From: Macrostomum hystrix
Taxonomy: Eukaryota; Platyhelminthes; Macrostomidae
Length of the DNA: 64,000 nt
Assembly (NCBI GenBank): GCA_950097015.1
Contig: CATNEN010000001.1
Span: 6,061,001 to 6,125,000, forward strand
Direction: 5' to 3'
The position numbers and the translations under genes were made by a program. This document shows, one piece after another, positions 54,085 to 64,000 of the stretch. The notes under the pieces were generated by a model. It saw only the letters and a list, made by a program, of their open reading frames with translations. It was not told the origin of the DNA and made no database searches. Each line of letters starts with the position of its first letter. Positions within the stretch are counted from its first letter, which is position 1.

Positions 54085-57000
54085 GGGTCTCTCAACTGTC
54101 TCATCTCTCTCCTGTCTCATCTCTTAAATTTCTTATCTCTCTTCTGTCTCATCTCTCCACTGGCTAATCTCTAGTATAGTCTCCACTGGCTAATCTCTAG
54201 TCAAGTCTCCACTGCCTAATCTCTAGTCAAGTCTCCACTGGCTAATCTCTAGTCAAGTCTCCACTGGCTAATCTCTAGTCAAGTCTCCACTGGCTAATCT
54301 CTAGTCAAGTCTCCACTAGCTAATCTCTAGTCAAGTCTCCACTGGCTAATCTCTAGTCAACTCTCCACTGCCTAATCTCTAGTCAAGTCTCCACTAGCTA
54401 ATCTCTAGTCAAGTCTCCACTATCTAATCTCTAGTCAAGTCTCCACTGGCTAATCTCTAGTCAAGTCTCCACTGGCTAATCTCTAGTCAAGTCTCCACTG
54501 GCTAATCTCTAGTCAACTCTCCACTGCCTAATCTCTAGTCAAGTCTCCACTAGCTAATCTCTAGTCAAGTCTCCACTATCTAATCTCTAGTCAAGTCTCC
54601 ACTGGCTAATCTCTAGTCAAGTCTCCACTGGCTAATCTCTAGTCAAGTCTCCACTATCTAATCTCTAGTATAGTCTCCACTGGCTAATCTCTAGTCAAGT
54701 CTCCACTGGCTAATCTCTAGTCAAGTCTCCACTGGCTAATCTCTAGTCAACTCTCCACTGCCTAATCTCTAGTCAAGTCTCCACTAGCTAATCTCTAGTC
54801 AAGTCTCCACTGGCTAATCTCTAGTCAAGTCTCCACTGCCTAATCTCTAGTATAGTCTCCACTGGCTAATCTCTAGTCAAGTCTCCACTGGCTAATCTCT
54901 AGTCAAGTCTCCACTGGCTAATCTCTAGTCAAGTCTCCACTGGCTAATCTCTAGTCAACTCTCCACTGCCTAATCTCTAGTCAAGTCTCCACTAGCTAAT
55001 CTCTAGTCAAGTCTCCACTAGCTAATCTCTAGTCAAGTCTCCACTGGCTAATCTCTAGTCAAGTCTCCACTGCCTAATCTCTAGTCAAGTCTCCACTGCC
55101 TAATCTCTAGTCAAGTCTCCACTAGCTAATCTCTAGTCAAGTCTCCACTGCCTAATCTCTAGTCAAGTCTCCACTGCCTAATCTCTAGTCAAGTCTCCAC
55201 TGCCTAATCTCTAGTCAAGTCTCCACTAGCTAATCTCTAGTCAAGTCTCCACTGCCTAATCTCTAGTCAAGTCTCCACTGCCTAATCTCTAGTCAAGTCT
55301 CCACTATCTAATCTCTAGTCAAGTCTCCACTAGCTAATCTCTAGTCTAGTCTCCACTGCCTAATCTCTAGTCAAGTCTCCACTGCCTAATCTCTAGTCAA
55401 GTCTCCACTGGCTAATCTCTAGTCAACTCTCCACTGCCTAATCTCTAGTCAAGTCTCCACTATCTAATCTCTAGTCAAGTCTCCACTGCCTAATCTCTAG
55501 TCAAGTCTCCACTGCCTAATCTCTAGTCAAGTCTCCACTGCCTAATCTCTAGTCAAGTCTCCACTAGCTAATCTCTAGTCAAGTCTCCACTATCTAATCT
55601 CTAGTCAAGTCTCCACTGCCTAATCTCTAGTCAAGTCTCCACTATCTAATCTCTAGTCAAGTCTCCACTATCTAATCTCTAGTCAAGTCTCCACTGCCTA
55701 ATCTCTAGTCAAGTCTCCACTATCTAATCTCTAGTCAAGTCTCCACTATCTAATCTCTAGTCAAGTCTCCACTGCCTAATCTCTAGTCAAGTCTCCACTA
55801 TCTAATCTCTAGTCAAGTCTCCACTGCCTAATCTCTAGTCAAGTCTCCACTATCTAATCTCTAGTCAAGTCTCCACTGCCTAATCTCTAGTCAAGTCTCC
55901 ACTGCCTAATCTCTAGTCAAGTCTCCACTAGCTAATCTCTAGTCAACTCTCCACTGCCTAATCTCTAGTCGTCTCCACTAGCTAATCTCTAGTCAAGTCT
56001 CCACTGCCTAATCTCTAGTCAAGTCTCCACTAGCTAATCTCTAGTCAAGTCTCCACTGCCTAATCTCTAGTCAAGTCTCCACTGCCTAATCTCTAGTCAA
56101 GTCTCCACTAGCTAATCTCTAGTCAAGTCTCCACTGCCTAATCTCTAGTCAAGTCTCCACTATCTAATCTCTAGTCAACTCTCCACTGCCTAATCTCTAG
56201 TCGTCTCCACTAGCTAATCTCTAGTCAAGTCTCCACTGCCTAATCTCTAGTCAAGTCTCCACTATCTAATCTCTAGTCAAGTCTCCACTATCTAATCTCT
56301 AGTCAAGTCTCCACTGCCTAATCTCTAGTCAAGTCTCCACTAGCTAATCTCTAGTCAAGTCTCCACTGCCTAATCTCTAGTCAAGTCTCCACTATCTAAT
56401 CTCTAGTCAAGTCTCCACTAGCTAATCTCTAGTCAAGTCTCCACTAGCTAATCTCTAGTCAAGTCTCCACTAGCTAATCTCTAGTCAAGTCTCCACTGGC
56501 TAATCTCTAGTCAAGTCTCCACTGCCTAATCTCTAGTCAAGTCTCCACTAGCTAATCTCTAGTCAAGTCTCCACTATCTAATCTCTAGTCAAGTCTCCAC
56601 TGCCTAATCTCTAGTCAACTCTCCACTGCCTAATCTCTAGTCAAGTCTCCACTGCCTAATCTCTTGTCAAGTCTCCACTGGCTAATCTCTAGTCAAGTCT
56701 CCACTATCTAATCTCTAGTCAAGTCTCCACTGCCTAATCTCTAGTCAAGTCTCCACTGCCTAATCTCTAGTCAAGTCTCCACTGCCTAATCTCTAGTCAA
56801 GTCTCCACTATCTAATCTCTAGTCAAGTCTCCACTGCCTAATCTCTAGTCAAGTCTCCACTGCCTAATCTCTTGTCAAGTCTCCACTGGCTAATCTCTTG
56901 TCAAGTCTCCACTAGCTAATCTCTAGTCAAGTCTCCACTGGCTAATCTCTAGTCAAGTCTCCACTGCCTAATCTCTTGTCAAGTCTCCACTAGCTAATCT

Positions 57001-59170
57001 CTAGTCAAGTCTCCACTGGCTAATCTCTAGTCAAGTCTCCACTGCCTAATCTCTAGTCAAGTCTCCACTGCCTAATCTCTAGTCAAGTCTCCACTGCCTA
57101 ATCTCTAGTCAAGTCTCCACTATCTAATCTCTAGTCAAGTCTCCACTGCCTAATCTCTAGTCAAGTCTCCACTGCCTAATCTCTTGTCAAGTCTCCACTG
57201 GCTAATCTCTAGTCAAGTCTCCACTATCTAATCTCTAGTCAAGTCTCCACTGCCTAATCTCTAGTCAAGTCTCCACTGCCTAATCTCTAGTCAAGTCTCC
57301 ACTGCCTAATCTCTAGTCAAGTCTCCACTGCCTAATCTCTAGTCAAGTCTCCACTGCCTAATCTCTAGTCAAGTCTCCACTGGCTAATCTCTAGTCAACT
57401 CTCCACTGGCTAATCTCTAGTCAACTCTCCACTGCCTAATCTCTAGTCAAGTCTCCACTGCCTAATCTCTAGTCAAGTCTCCACTAGCTAATCTCTAGTC
57501 AAGTCTCCACTGCCTAATCTCTAGTCAAGTCTCCACTAGCTAATCTCTAGTCAAGTCTCCACTGCCTAATCTCTAGTCAAGTCTCCACTGCCTAATCTCT
57601 AGTCAAGTCTCCACTAGCTAATCTCTAGTCAAGTCTCCACTAGCTAATCTCTAGTCAAGTCTCCACTAGCTAATCTCTAGTCAAGTCTCCACTGCCTAAT
57701 CTCTAGTCAAGTCTCCACTGGCTAATCTCTAGTCAAGTCTCCACTGCCTAATCTCTAGTCAAGTCTCCACTGCCTAATCTCTAGTCAAGTCTCCACTAGC
57801 TAATCTCTAGTCAAGTCTCCACTGCCTAATCTCTAGTCAAGTCTCCACTATCTAATCTCTAGTCAAGTCTCCACTAGCTAATCTCTAGTCAAGTCTCCAC
57901 TAGCTAATCTCTAGTCAAGTCTCCACTAGCTAATCTCTAGTCAAGTCTCCACTGGCTAATCTCTAGTCAAGTCTCCACTGCCTAATCTCTAGTCAAGTCT
58001 CCACTAGCTAATCTCTAGTCAAGTCTCCACTATCTAATCTCTAGTCAAGTCTCCACTGCCTAATCTCTAGTCAACTCTCCACTGCCTAATCTCTAGTCAA
58101 GTCTCCACTGCCTAATCTCTTGTCAAGTCTCCACTGCCTAATCTCTTGTCAAGTCTCCACTGCCTAATCTCTTGTCAAGTCTCCACTGGCTAATCTCTAG
58201 TCAAGTCTCCACTGCCTAATCTCTTGTCAAGTCTCCACTGGCTAATCTCTAGTCAAGTCTCCACTATCTAATCTCTAGTCAAGTCCTCCACTGCCTAATC
58301 TCTAGTCAAGTCTCCACTGCCTAATCTCTAGTCAAGTCTCCACTATCTAATCTCTAGTCAAGTCTCCACTAGCTAATCTCTAGTCAAGTCTCCACTGCCT
58401 AATCTCTAGTCAAGTCTCCACTGGCTAATCTCTAGTCAACTCTCCACTGGCTAATCTCTAGTCAACTCTCCACTGCCTAATCTCTAGTCAAGTCTCCACT
58501 ATCTAATCTCTAGTCAAGTCTCCACTAGCTAATCTCTAGTCAAGTCTCCACTAGCTAATCTCTAGTCAACTCTCCACTGCCTAATCTCTAGTCAAGTCTC
58601 CACTGCCTAATCTCTAGTCAAGTCTCCACTAGCTAATCTCTAGTCAAGTCTCCACTGCCTAATCTCTAGTCAAGTCTCCACTAGCTAATCTCTAGTCAAG
58701 TCTCCACTGCCTAATCTCTAGTCAAGTCTCCACTGCCTAATCTCTAGTCAAGTCTCCACTAGCTAATCTCTAGTCAACTCTCCACTGCCTAATCTCTAGT
58801 CAAGTCTCCACTGCCTAATCTCTAGTCAAGTCTCCACTGCCTAATCTCTAGTCAAGTCTCCACTAGCTAATCTCTAGTCAAGTCTCCACTGCCTAATCTC
58901 TAGTCAAGTCTCCACTGGCTAATCTCTAGTCAAGTCTCCACTAGCTAATCTCTAGTCAAGTCTCCACTGGCTAATCTCTAGTCAAGTCTCCACTAGCTAA
59001 TCTCTAGTCAAGTCTCCACTGCCTAATCTCTAGTCAAGTCTCCACTATCTAATCTCTAGTCAAGTCTCCACTGGCTAATCTCTAGTCAAGTCTCCACTGC
59101 CTAATCTCTAGTCAAGTCTCCACTGCCTAATCTCTAGTCAAGTCTCCACTGCCTAATCTCTAGTCAACTC
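54085..59170. repeat. 26-bp minisatellite, about 195 copies (5.1 kb)
   Basis: The unit contains AATCTCTAGTCAAG followed by TCTCCACT and a four-base variable site. Variation is concentrated there (GGCT, GCCT, AGCT, ATCT), with occasional AAG/AAC and CTAG/CTTG changes and rare 2-nt-short units (near 55968 and 56203). Every frame is closed by TAA or TAG. Confidence 0.96.
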
Positions 59171-59546
59171 TCTAAGAAAAATGTACTTTTACGAATCCTA
59201 TTCTAGGTGTCCCATTGGATACAACTCTCAAACCCCTCCTGTCGCGTTTGGGTGAATTCAGGCACTAGAACAAACAATCAATTTATTTGCAATCCCAGTT
59301 GCAGTTTTGCAATTTACGGTCACTCCAATTCTAACCCACAAGCCGTTGTTGCTATGACAACAGAAGCAAGACTGCACAGCGAGACCTACGTGTGGTCGAC
59401 TCATTGATTGGTTGCTAACGCAAATAAATGGAATTTTGAAACATGAGCAGCTGTGCACAGAGGAGATTATGTGATTAAAAGCCGTACGTGTAATTTGTGT
59501 GCTCAGCTTTTCTAAGAACTAAGAACAACGGAATTAAGGCATAATC
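59171..59546. other. Putative 5' region of the Ly6-like gene
   Basis: Unique sequence between the array and the Ly6-like ATG. A + frame at 59207-59407 encodes about 66 residues with four Cys after a TTCTAG, but there is no homology; it may be a chance frame or an exon of a neighbouring transcript. No TATA box is recognised. Confidence 0.3.
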
Positions 59547-60609
59547 ATGAACAATGGTGTTTCTCTGGCTATCGCCTGTCTCTTTGGCTTCATATTCGGT
59601 AAGTTTAAGCTAATTTTTATCATATCAATATATGCCAAATATGTAAGCACAAGTGACATGATTGCCTGTGTGAAATCGCATGAGCACACTCTAAATTTGA
59701 CCATTTTAATTACTCCTCGCGCAGTTCCGTGCCTGGCTATTCAGTGCTACGCGGGTGCCGGGGCAATGATTTTTCAATTTAACTCTCCCGTTGATTGCGG
59801 CTCAAATCACACGAGCTGTTACAAGCTCACTTACGGCTCTCTGGTGAGACAATGAGCTGGGGTCTATGTGGATTGACATTATTATCATATCTAGGGCAAA
59901 TACGTACGTACAGATAGAGGTGTGAAAGCATTAATAGCAAGTAGGTAAAGGTGTGAAATGATTAGATAAGGAGCAGATAGATGTGTGAAAGCATTTGATA
60001 GTAATTAGGTAAAGGTGAGGAATGATCAGATAAGGGGCAGATAGAGGTGTGAAAGCATTGGATAGAAAGTAGGTAAAGGTGAGGAATGATCAGATAAGGG
60101 GCAGATAGAGGTGTGAAAGCATTTGATAGAAAGTAGGTAAAGGTGAGGAATGATTAGATAAGGAGCAGATAGAGGTGTGAAAGCATTTGATAGAAAGTAG
60201 GTGAAGGTGAGGAATGATTAGATAAGGAGCAGATAGAGGTGTGAAAGCATGTGGTAGCATGTAGGTAAAGGTGAGGAATGATCAGATAAGGGGCAGATAG
60301 AGGTGTGAAAGCATATGATAGCAAGTAGGTAAAGGTGTGAAATGATTAGATGAGGAGATAGTAGTCCTAAAGTACCTGAGGTAATTAGTACCATTATCTA
60401 TTTATTGGTTGGTAAGTTAATCAAATAACCTAGAAATATCCTATCCACAATGGCAGTACGCCAAGGGCTGTGGTGACGTGTGTCCCGCTACAAACTTCAC
60501 TGGCCTTTGCTTCACGTGCAGCAGCAGCCTCTGCAACAGCGACACGACGTTGGCTCCGTCGGCTTTCGGCTTCGCTGCTGTTGCCATAGCAACAGTACTG
60601 ATCAGCTAA
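59547..60609 (+). CDS. Ly6/uPAR three-finger protein with GPI-anchor signal (three exons)
   Basis: Exons 59547-59598, 59725-59843 and 60457-60609 join in phase (1, then 0) to 107 residues. Exon 1 encodes a signal peptide (Met-Asn-Asn-Gly then a hydrophobic core ending in Phe-Gly-Phe-Ile-Phe). The mature part starts with Cys-Leu-Ala-Ile-Gln-Cys-Tyr and has the Cys spacing of a three-finger domain, ending with the diagnostic Leu-Cys-Asn. Two sequons (Asn-His-Thr, Asn-Phe-Thr) fit an exported protein. The C-terminus is a hydrophobic stretch (Phe-Gly-Phe-Ala-Ala-Val-Ala-Ile-Ala-Thr) after small residues, typical of GPI-anchored members. Such proteins sit at the cell surface and often bind receptors or channels; the partner here is unknown. 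Intron 2 carries a 64-bp tandem array. Confidence 0.85.
59925..60350. repeat. About 64-bp tandem repeat, six to seven copies, in an intron
   Basis: Units combine GCAGATAGAGGTGTGAAAGC, GATAGAAAGTAGGTAAAGG and GAGGAATGATTAGATAAGG. It lies wholly inside intron 2 of the Ly6-like gene. Confidence 0.9.
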
Positions 60610-61039
60610 TTTCAACTAAATGTCCTTTTTCGTTAATTACACTAAATGAAACTAGAAAGTTCATTTAAAAAAACTGATTTAATTCTTTTTAATGGTTTCT
60701 TTTAGTTCTTTCTGTCCAATCCTACTACTTAAACAAAACTTTCTTTGATTATGTTTCTGTTGGTTATGCTATTAAAATCGTAGTTGTCTATAAAAATAGC
60801 GATGAAACAAATAAATAGACTCAATACAAGAGCCGTAAAATACACTGTGAGGTGGAAGCGTCCTAAATTTTTTAGGTTTGAAAAACTTAAAACTGACCTA
60901 AGTTCGAAATATCATGTGAAAGCAATAATCTATGCGAAATCAAGTTTTCTTTTCTTTTTTTTCAAAGAAAAAAGTACATTTTCCTGTACACTTCGATACA
61001 TACTTTTCCTGACACACCAGTGCTTCCACTTTACAATCT
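60610..61039. other. 3' flank of the Ly6-like gene, no gene seen
   Basis: AT-rich; includes runs of T and short Lys-rich open frames with no recognisable domain. Confidence 0.4.
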
Positions 61040-62698
61040 GATGCTTCCTCCTGATACACCGATGCTTCCTCCTGACACTCTTATTCTTCCTCCTGACAAC
61101 CCGATGCTTTCTCCTGACACCCCGAAGCTTTCTCCAGACACTCCGATGCTTTCTCCAGATACCCCAATGCTTCCTCCTGACACCCGATGATCCTTCTTAT
61201 TTTTCGTTGTCTGCTCCTGACACTTCGATGCTTCCTCCTGACACTCCTATGCTTTCTACTGACACCCGATGCTTCCTCCTGACACCCCGATGCTTCCTCC
61301 TGACACTCTTATTCTTCCTCCTGACAACCCGATGCTTTCTCCTGACACCCCGAAGCTTTCTCCAGACACTCCGATGCTTTCTCCAGATACCCCAATGCTT
61401 CCTCCTGACACCCGATGATCCTTCTTACTTTTCGTTGTCTGCTCCTGACACTTCGATGCTTCCTCCTGACACTCCTATGCTTTCTACTGACACCCGATGC
61501 TTCCTCCTGACACCCCGATGCTTCCTCCTGACACTCTTATTCTTCCTCCTGACAACCCGATGCTTTCTCCTGACACCCCGAAGCTTTCTCCAGACACTCC
61601 GATGCTTTCTCCAGATACCCCAATGCTTCCTCCTGACACCCGATGATCCTTCTTATTTTTCGTTGTCTGCTCCTGACACTTCGATGCTTCCTCCTGACAC
61701 TCCTATGCTTTCTACTGACACCCGATGCTTCCTCCTGACACCCCGATGCTTCCTCCTGACACTCTTATTCTTCCTACTGACAACCCGATGCTTTCTCCTG
61801 ACACCCCGAAGCTTTCTCCAGACACTCCGATGCTTTCTCCAGATACCCCAATGCTTCCTCCTGACACCCGATGATCCTTCTTACTTTTCGTTGTCTGCTC
61901 CTGACACTTCGATGCTTCCTCCTGACACTCCTATGCTTCCTCCTGACACCCCGATGCTTCCTCCTGACACTCTTATTCTTCCTCCTGACAACCCGATGCT
62001 TTCTCCTGACATCCCGAAGCTTTCTCCAGACACTCCGATGCTTTCTCCAGATACCCCAATGCTTCCTCCTGACACCCGATGATCCTTCTTACTTTTCGTT
62101 GTCTGCTCCTGACACTTCGATGCTTCCTCCTGACACTCCTATGCTTTCTACTGACACCCGATGCTTCCTCCTGACACCCCGATGCTTCCTCCTGACACTC
62201 CGATGCTTCCTCCTGACAACCCGATGCTTCCTGCTGACACTCCGATGCTTCCTCCTGATACACCGATGCTTCCTCCTGACACTCCTATGCTTTCTACTGA
62301 CACCCGATGCTTTCTCCTGACACTCCTATGCTTCCTCCTGACACCCCGATGCTTTCTTCTGACACCCCGATGCTTTCTCCTGACATTCCGATGCTTTCTC
62401 CAGATACCCCAATGCTTCCTCCTGACACCCGATGATCCTTCTTACTTTTCGTTGTCTGCTCCTGACACTCTTATTCTTCCTCCTGACACCCCGATGCTTC
62501 CTCCTGACAACCCGATGCTTCCTGCTGACACTCCGATGCTTCCTCCTGATACACCGATGCTTCCTCCTGACACTTCGGTGCTTCCTCCTGACACTCCGAT
62601 GCTTTCTCCTGACACCCCGATGCTTCCTTCTGACACTCCGATGCTTCCTCCTGACAGTTCGATACTTCCTCCTGACAGTTCGATGCTTCCTCCTCGAA
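61040..62698. repeat. 21-bp minisatellite with a 228-bp higher-order period
   Basis: The basic unit is TGCTTCCTCCTGACAC plus about five bases (CCCGA, TCCGA, TCTTA). A distinctive insert, CCCGATGATCCTTCTTA, recurs at 61183, 61411, 61639 and 61867 (exactly 228 bp apart), then 62075 and 62428. Long open frames on both strands follow from the unit length and are not genes. It ends about 40 bp before the first receptor exon. Confidence 0.95.
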
Positions 62699-62736
62699 AC
62701 ATTTGACATTTGAAAACTTTTAAACTTTAATTTTAG

Positions 62737-63891
62737 TTAGTTCATCTCGGTGTTGGGACATTCACAAAGACCAGTCTTCGTGATTTGGTAGTCGACTTTT
62801 CGGCGGACCTGTTCGCTGAGTACAATGGCATACTTTTGCCCAAGCCAAGACCAACCACAAAGATGTGGAACATCTTTTATCCATTCAGCTGGCAATTGTG
62901 GCTCTGCCTCGCTGCCTCCCTTTTTGTGACCGCCTCCTGCGTGTGGTCCATAGCGTACTTCTCGCCTTTCTCAGCCGTCAATTTGCAATTGGAGTACGGC
63001 ATCACCGATGAGACCAGCTACCTTGAGTACCTGTGGGCTGTGACTGGCTGCTTCATGCAGCAATGCCAGGACTTCTATCCGTCGCTAATTCCCCAAGAAT
63101 CTCGCTCAGCTTTTGGTTCTTCTTTGCGGTCATTATCTCCGCGTCTTATACAGGTTGGGCCTCTTAAAATGAGGTATCGTCCAAAATTTGAGGTAGCTTG
63201 ATGTCAAATCTAAACTATCGTACCTGCTAATTTATGTTTCAAGCCTTCCTCACATCAACACTGACTGTCTCGGTGACACCGCTGCCAATCAAGTCACTGG
63301 ATGATATTGTGGCGCAGTCTGCTATCGTACCTGCAGCCATTCCAGGGACTAATTTGCACCAGCTGTTAAAATCTACTTCCAGTGTTGCCATCTACAAACA
63401 GATTGGCAATATTCTGCTTGACGCTCCAAATTGTCCTCTTGAGGTGCGTGATTCTCTGAATCCTACCCGCAATTTGATTTCCTGTCTTCCCTGCGTCGCT
63501 AATCAACTCAAAGTACGGCCGCGGGCAGAGGTAACGCAAAAGAAGGAACCAAAGAATAAAAGAGTTCAAAGAATGAAAGTGTGAATATAGGGCAGAAAGC
63601 AAAGACGAAAGACGCGATAGAAGTAGACGAAGTGCTTCTCCAGATCGAGTTTTACTTTCGACTTAGAGACTCTGAGTTGTCATGGCGACGTAAAAATCGC
63701 CCCTAACACCGCAGGCCCTTCAAAACGATAATATTGCCTGCTTCGGAGACGTCTCGCGGCTGCAATACTTTGCTAAAATCAATTGCAGCCAAGTCTTCCT
63801 AGCCGATGTGCGATTCAATGCGGCCACAGTGGCTTTCATCTACCCGGAGGATGCCGCCTACGCTGAGGCCATCGATTTCTAGTGAGTACAT
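62737..63891 (+). CDS. Ionotropic glutamate receptor: pore and part of the ligand-binding domain (three exons, partial)
   Basis: Exons 62737 (or 62741)-63153, 63244-63443 and 63715-63891; introns of 90 and 271 nt are GT-AG and in phase (1, then 0). Exon 1 encodes the end of the S1 lobe (Thr-Ser-Leu-Arg-Asp-Leu-Val-Val-Asp-Phe-Ser), M1 (hydrophobic, Leu-Trp-Leu-Cys-Leu-Ala-Ala-Ser) and the pore loop with Met-Gln-Gln-Cys-Gln at the Q/R site. M3 reads SYTAFLTSTLTV across the first intron, equivalent to the canonical SYTANLAAFLTV. Exons 2-3 give the S2 lobe (Ser-Leu-Asp-Asp-Ile, later Tyr-Pro-Glu-Asp-Ala). A one-base shift between the pore loop and M3 (about 63078-63095) breaks the frame: the M3 residues are in a different frame from M1 and the loop. 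It ends in an open codon at 63891. The first half of S1 is not seen upstream. The family produces cation channels at the plasma membrane gated by glutamate or related ligands. Confidence 0.85.
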
Positions 63892-64000
63892 TGCTTGTGT
63901 TGTCTATAAGTGTCAATCGACGCATTCCGATGTTCTAAGTGGAGATAATCGTTATGCTTGAAGGCCGCGATTAAGTTATTAAAAACTGAGATTTTCCGAC
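63892..64000 (+). other. Intron start after the third receptor exon
   Basis: Begins GTGAGTAC; no further exon before the window ends. Confidence 0.5.

Noticed and set aside
59207..59407. 66-codon frame upstream of the Ly6-like gene
   Set aside because: It has four Cys and follows an AG, but there is no donor, homology or phase partner to support it.
61207..62713. Several long frames on both strands
   Set aside because: Products of the 21-bp unit of the 61-62.7 kb array.

Overview
Eukaryotic, almost certainly invertebrate animal, nuclear DNA. The evidence is GT-AG introns with matching phases, an ionotropic glutamate receptor pore, a GPI-anchored Ly6/three-finger protein, a cysteine-rich Sushi-like secreted or surface protein, and a metazoan set of mobile elements (Ty3/Gypsy, LINE, P element, hAT, piggyBac, Polinton). 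I cannot fix the species. A spiralian such as a free-living flatworm would fit, but this is inference only. There is no bacterial-style operon structure. Most long open frames in the window are either tandem repeats or antisense shadows.

Layout. (1) 1301-27780, + strand: about eleven exons of one long extracellular cysteine-rich gene, with both ends outside what I can trace. Its introns hold private minisatellites, including a 17 kb array of a 21-bp unit at 5731-22880. (2) 28.1-32.2 kb: an imperfect inverted repeat, a GC-rich LINE 3' fragment (- strand) and a P-element transposase relic (+) broken by two frameshifts. (3) 32187-44089: a complete, apparently young LTR retrotransposon on the - strand. 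It has equal-length LTRs, a 5-bp target duplication, a tRNA-Glu-type primer site and a polypurine tract. One 2441-codon frame encodes Gag, then an Env-like glycoprotein, then protease-RT-RNase H-integrase, and a second unknown ORF follows pol. (4) 44338-46278: an intronless gene with nine 32-residue repeats fused to a NYN/Regnase-type RNase domain. (5) 46.9-52.3 kb: remains of a Polinton/Maverick-like element (penton-like and major-capsid-like genes, - strand) interrupted by a 5'-truncated LINE (+) with a perfect 12-bp target-site duplication. (6) 52.3-59.2 kb: tandem arrays, a hAT terminus, a piggyBac C-terminal relic and a 5 kb array of a 26-bp unit. (7) 59547-60609: a complete three-exon Ly6/GPI gene. 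(8) 61.0-62.7 kb array, then 62.74-63.89 kb: three exons of an ionotropic glutamate receptor with an apparent frameshift before M3; the gene continues past the window.

The host genes (Sushi-like protein, Ly6 protein, glutamate receptor) all lie on the + strand and are all membrane or extracellular proteins. Whether the Sushi-like exons and the receptor belong to one transcript is open. The splice phases allow it, but the first half of the receptor's S1 ligand-binding lobe is not visible. The strongest candidate for something undescribed is the LTR element's Gag-Env-Pol order, because retroviral env normally lies downstream of pol.
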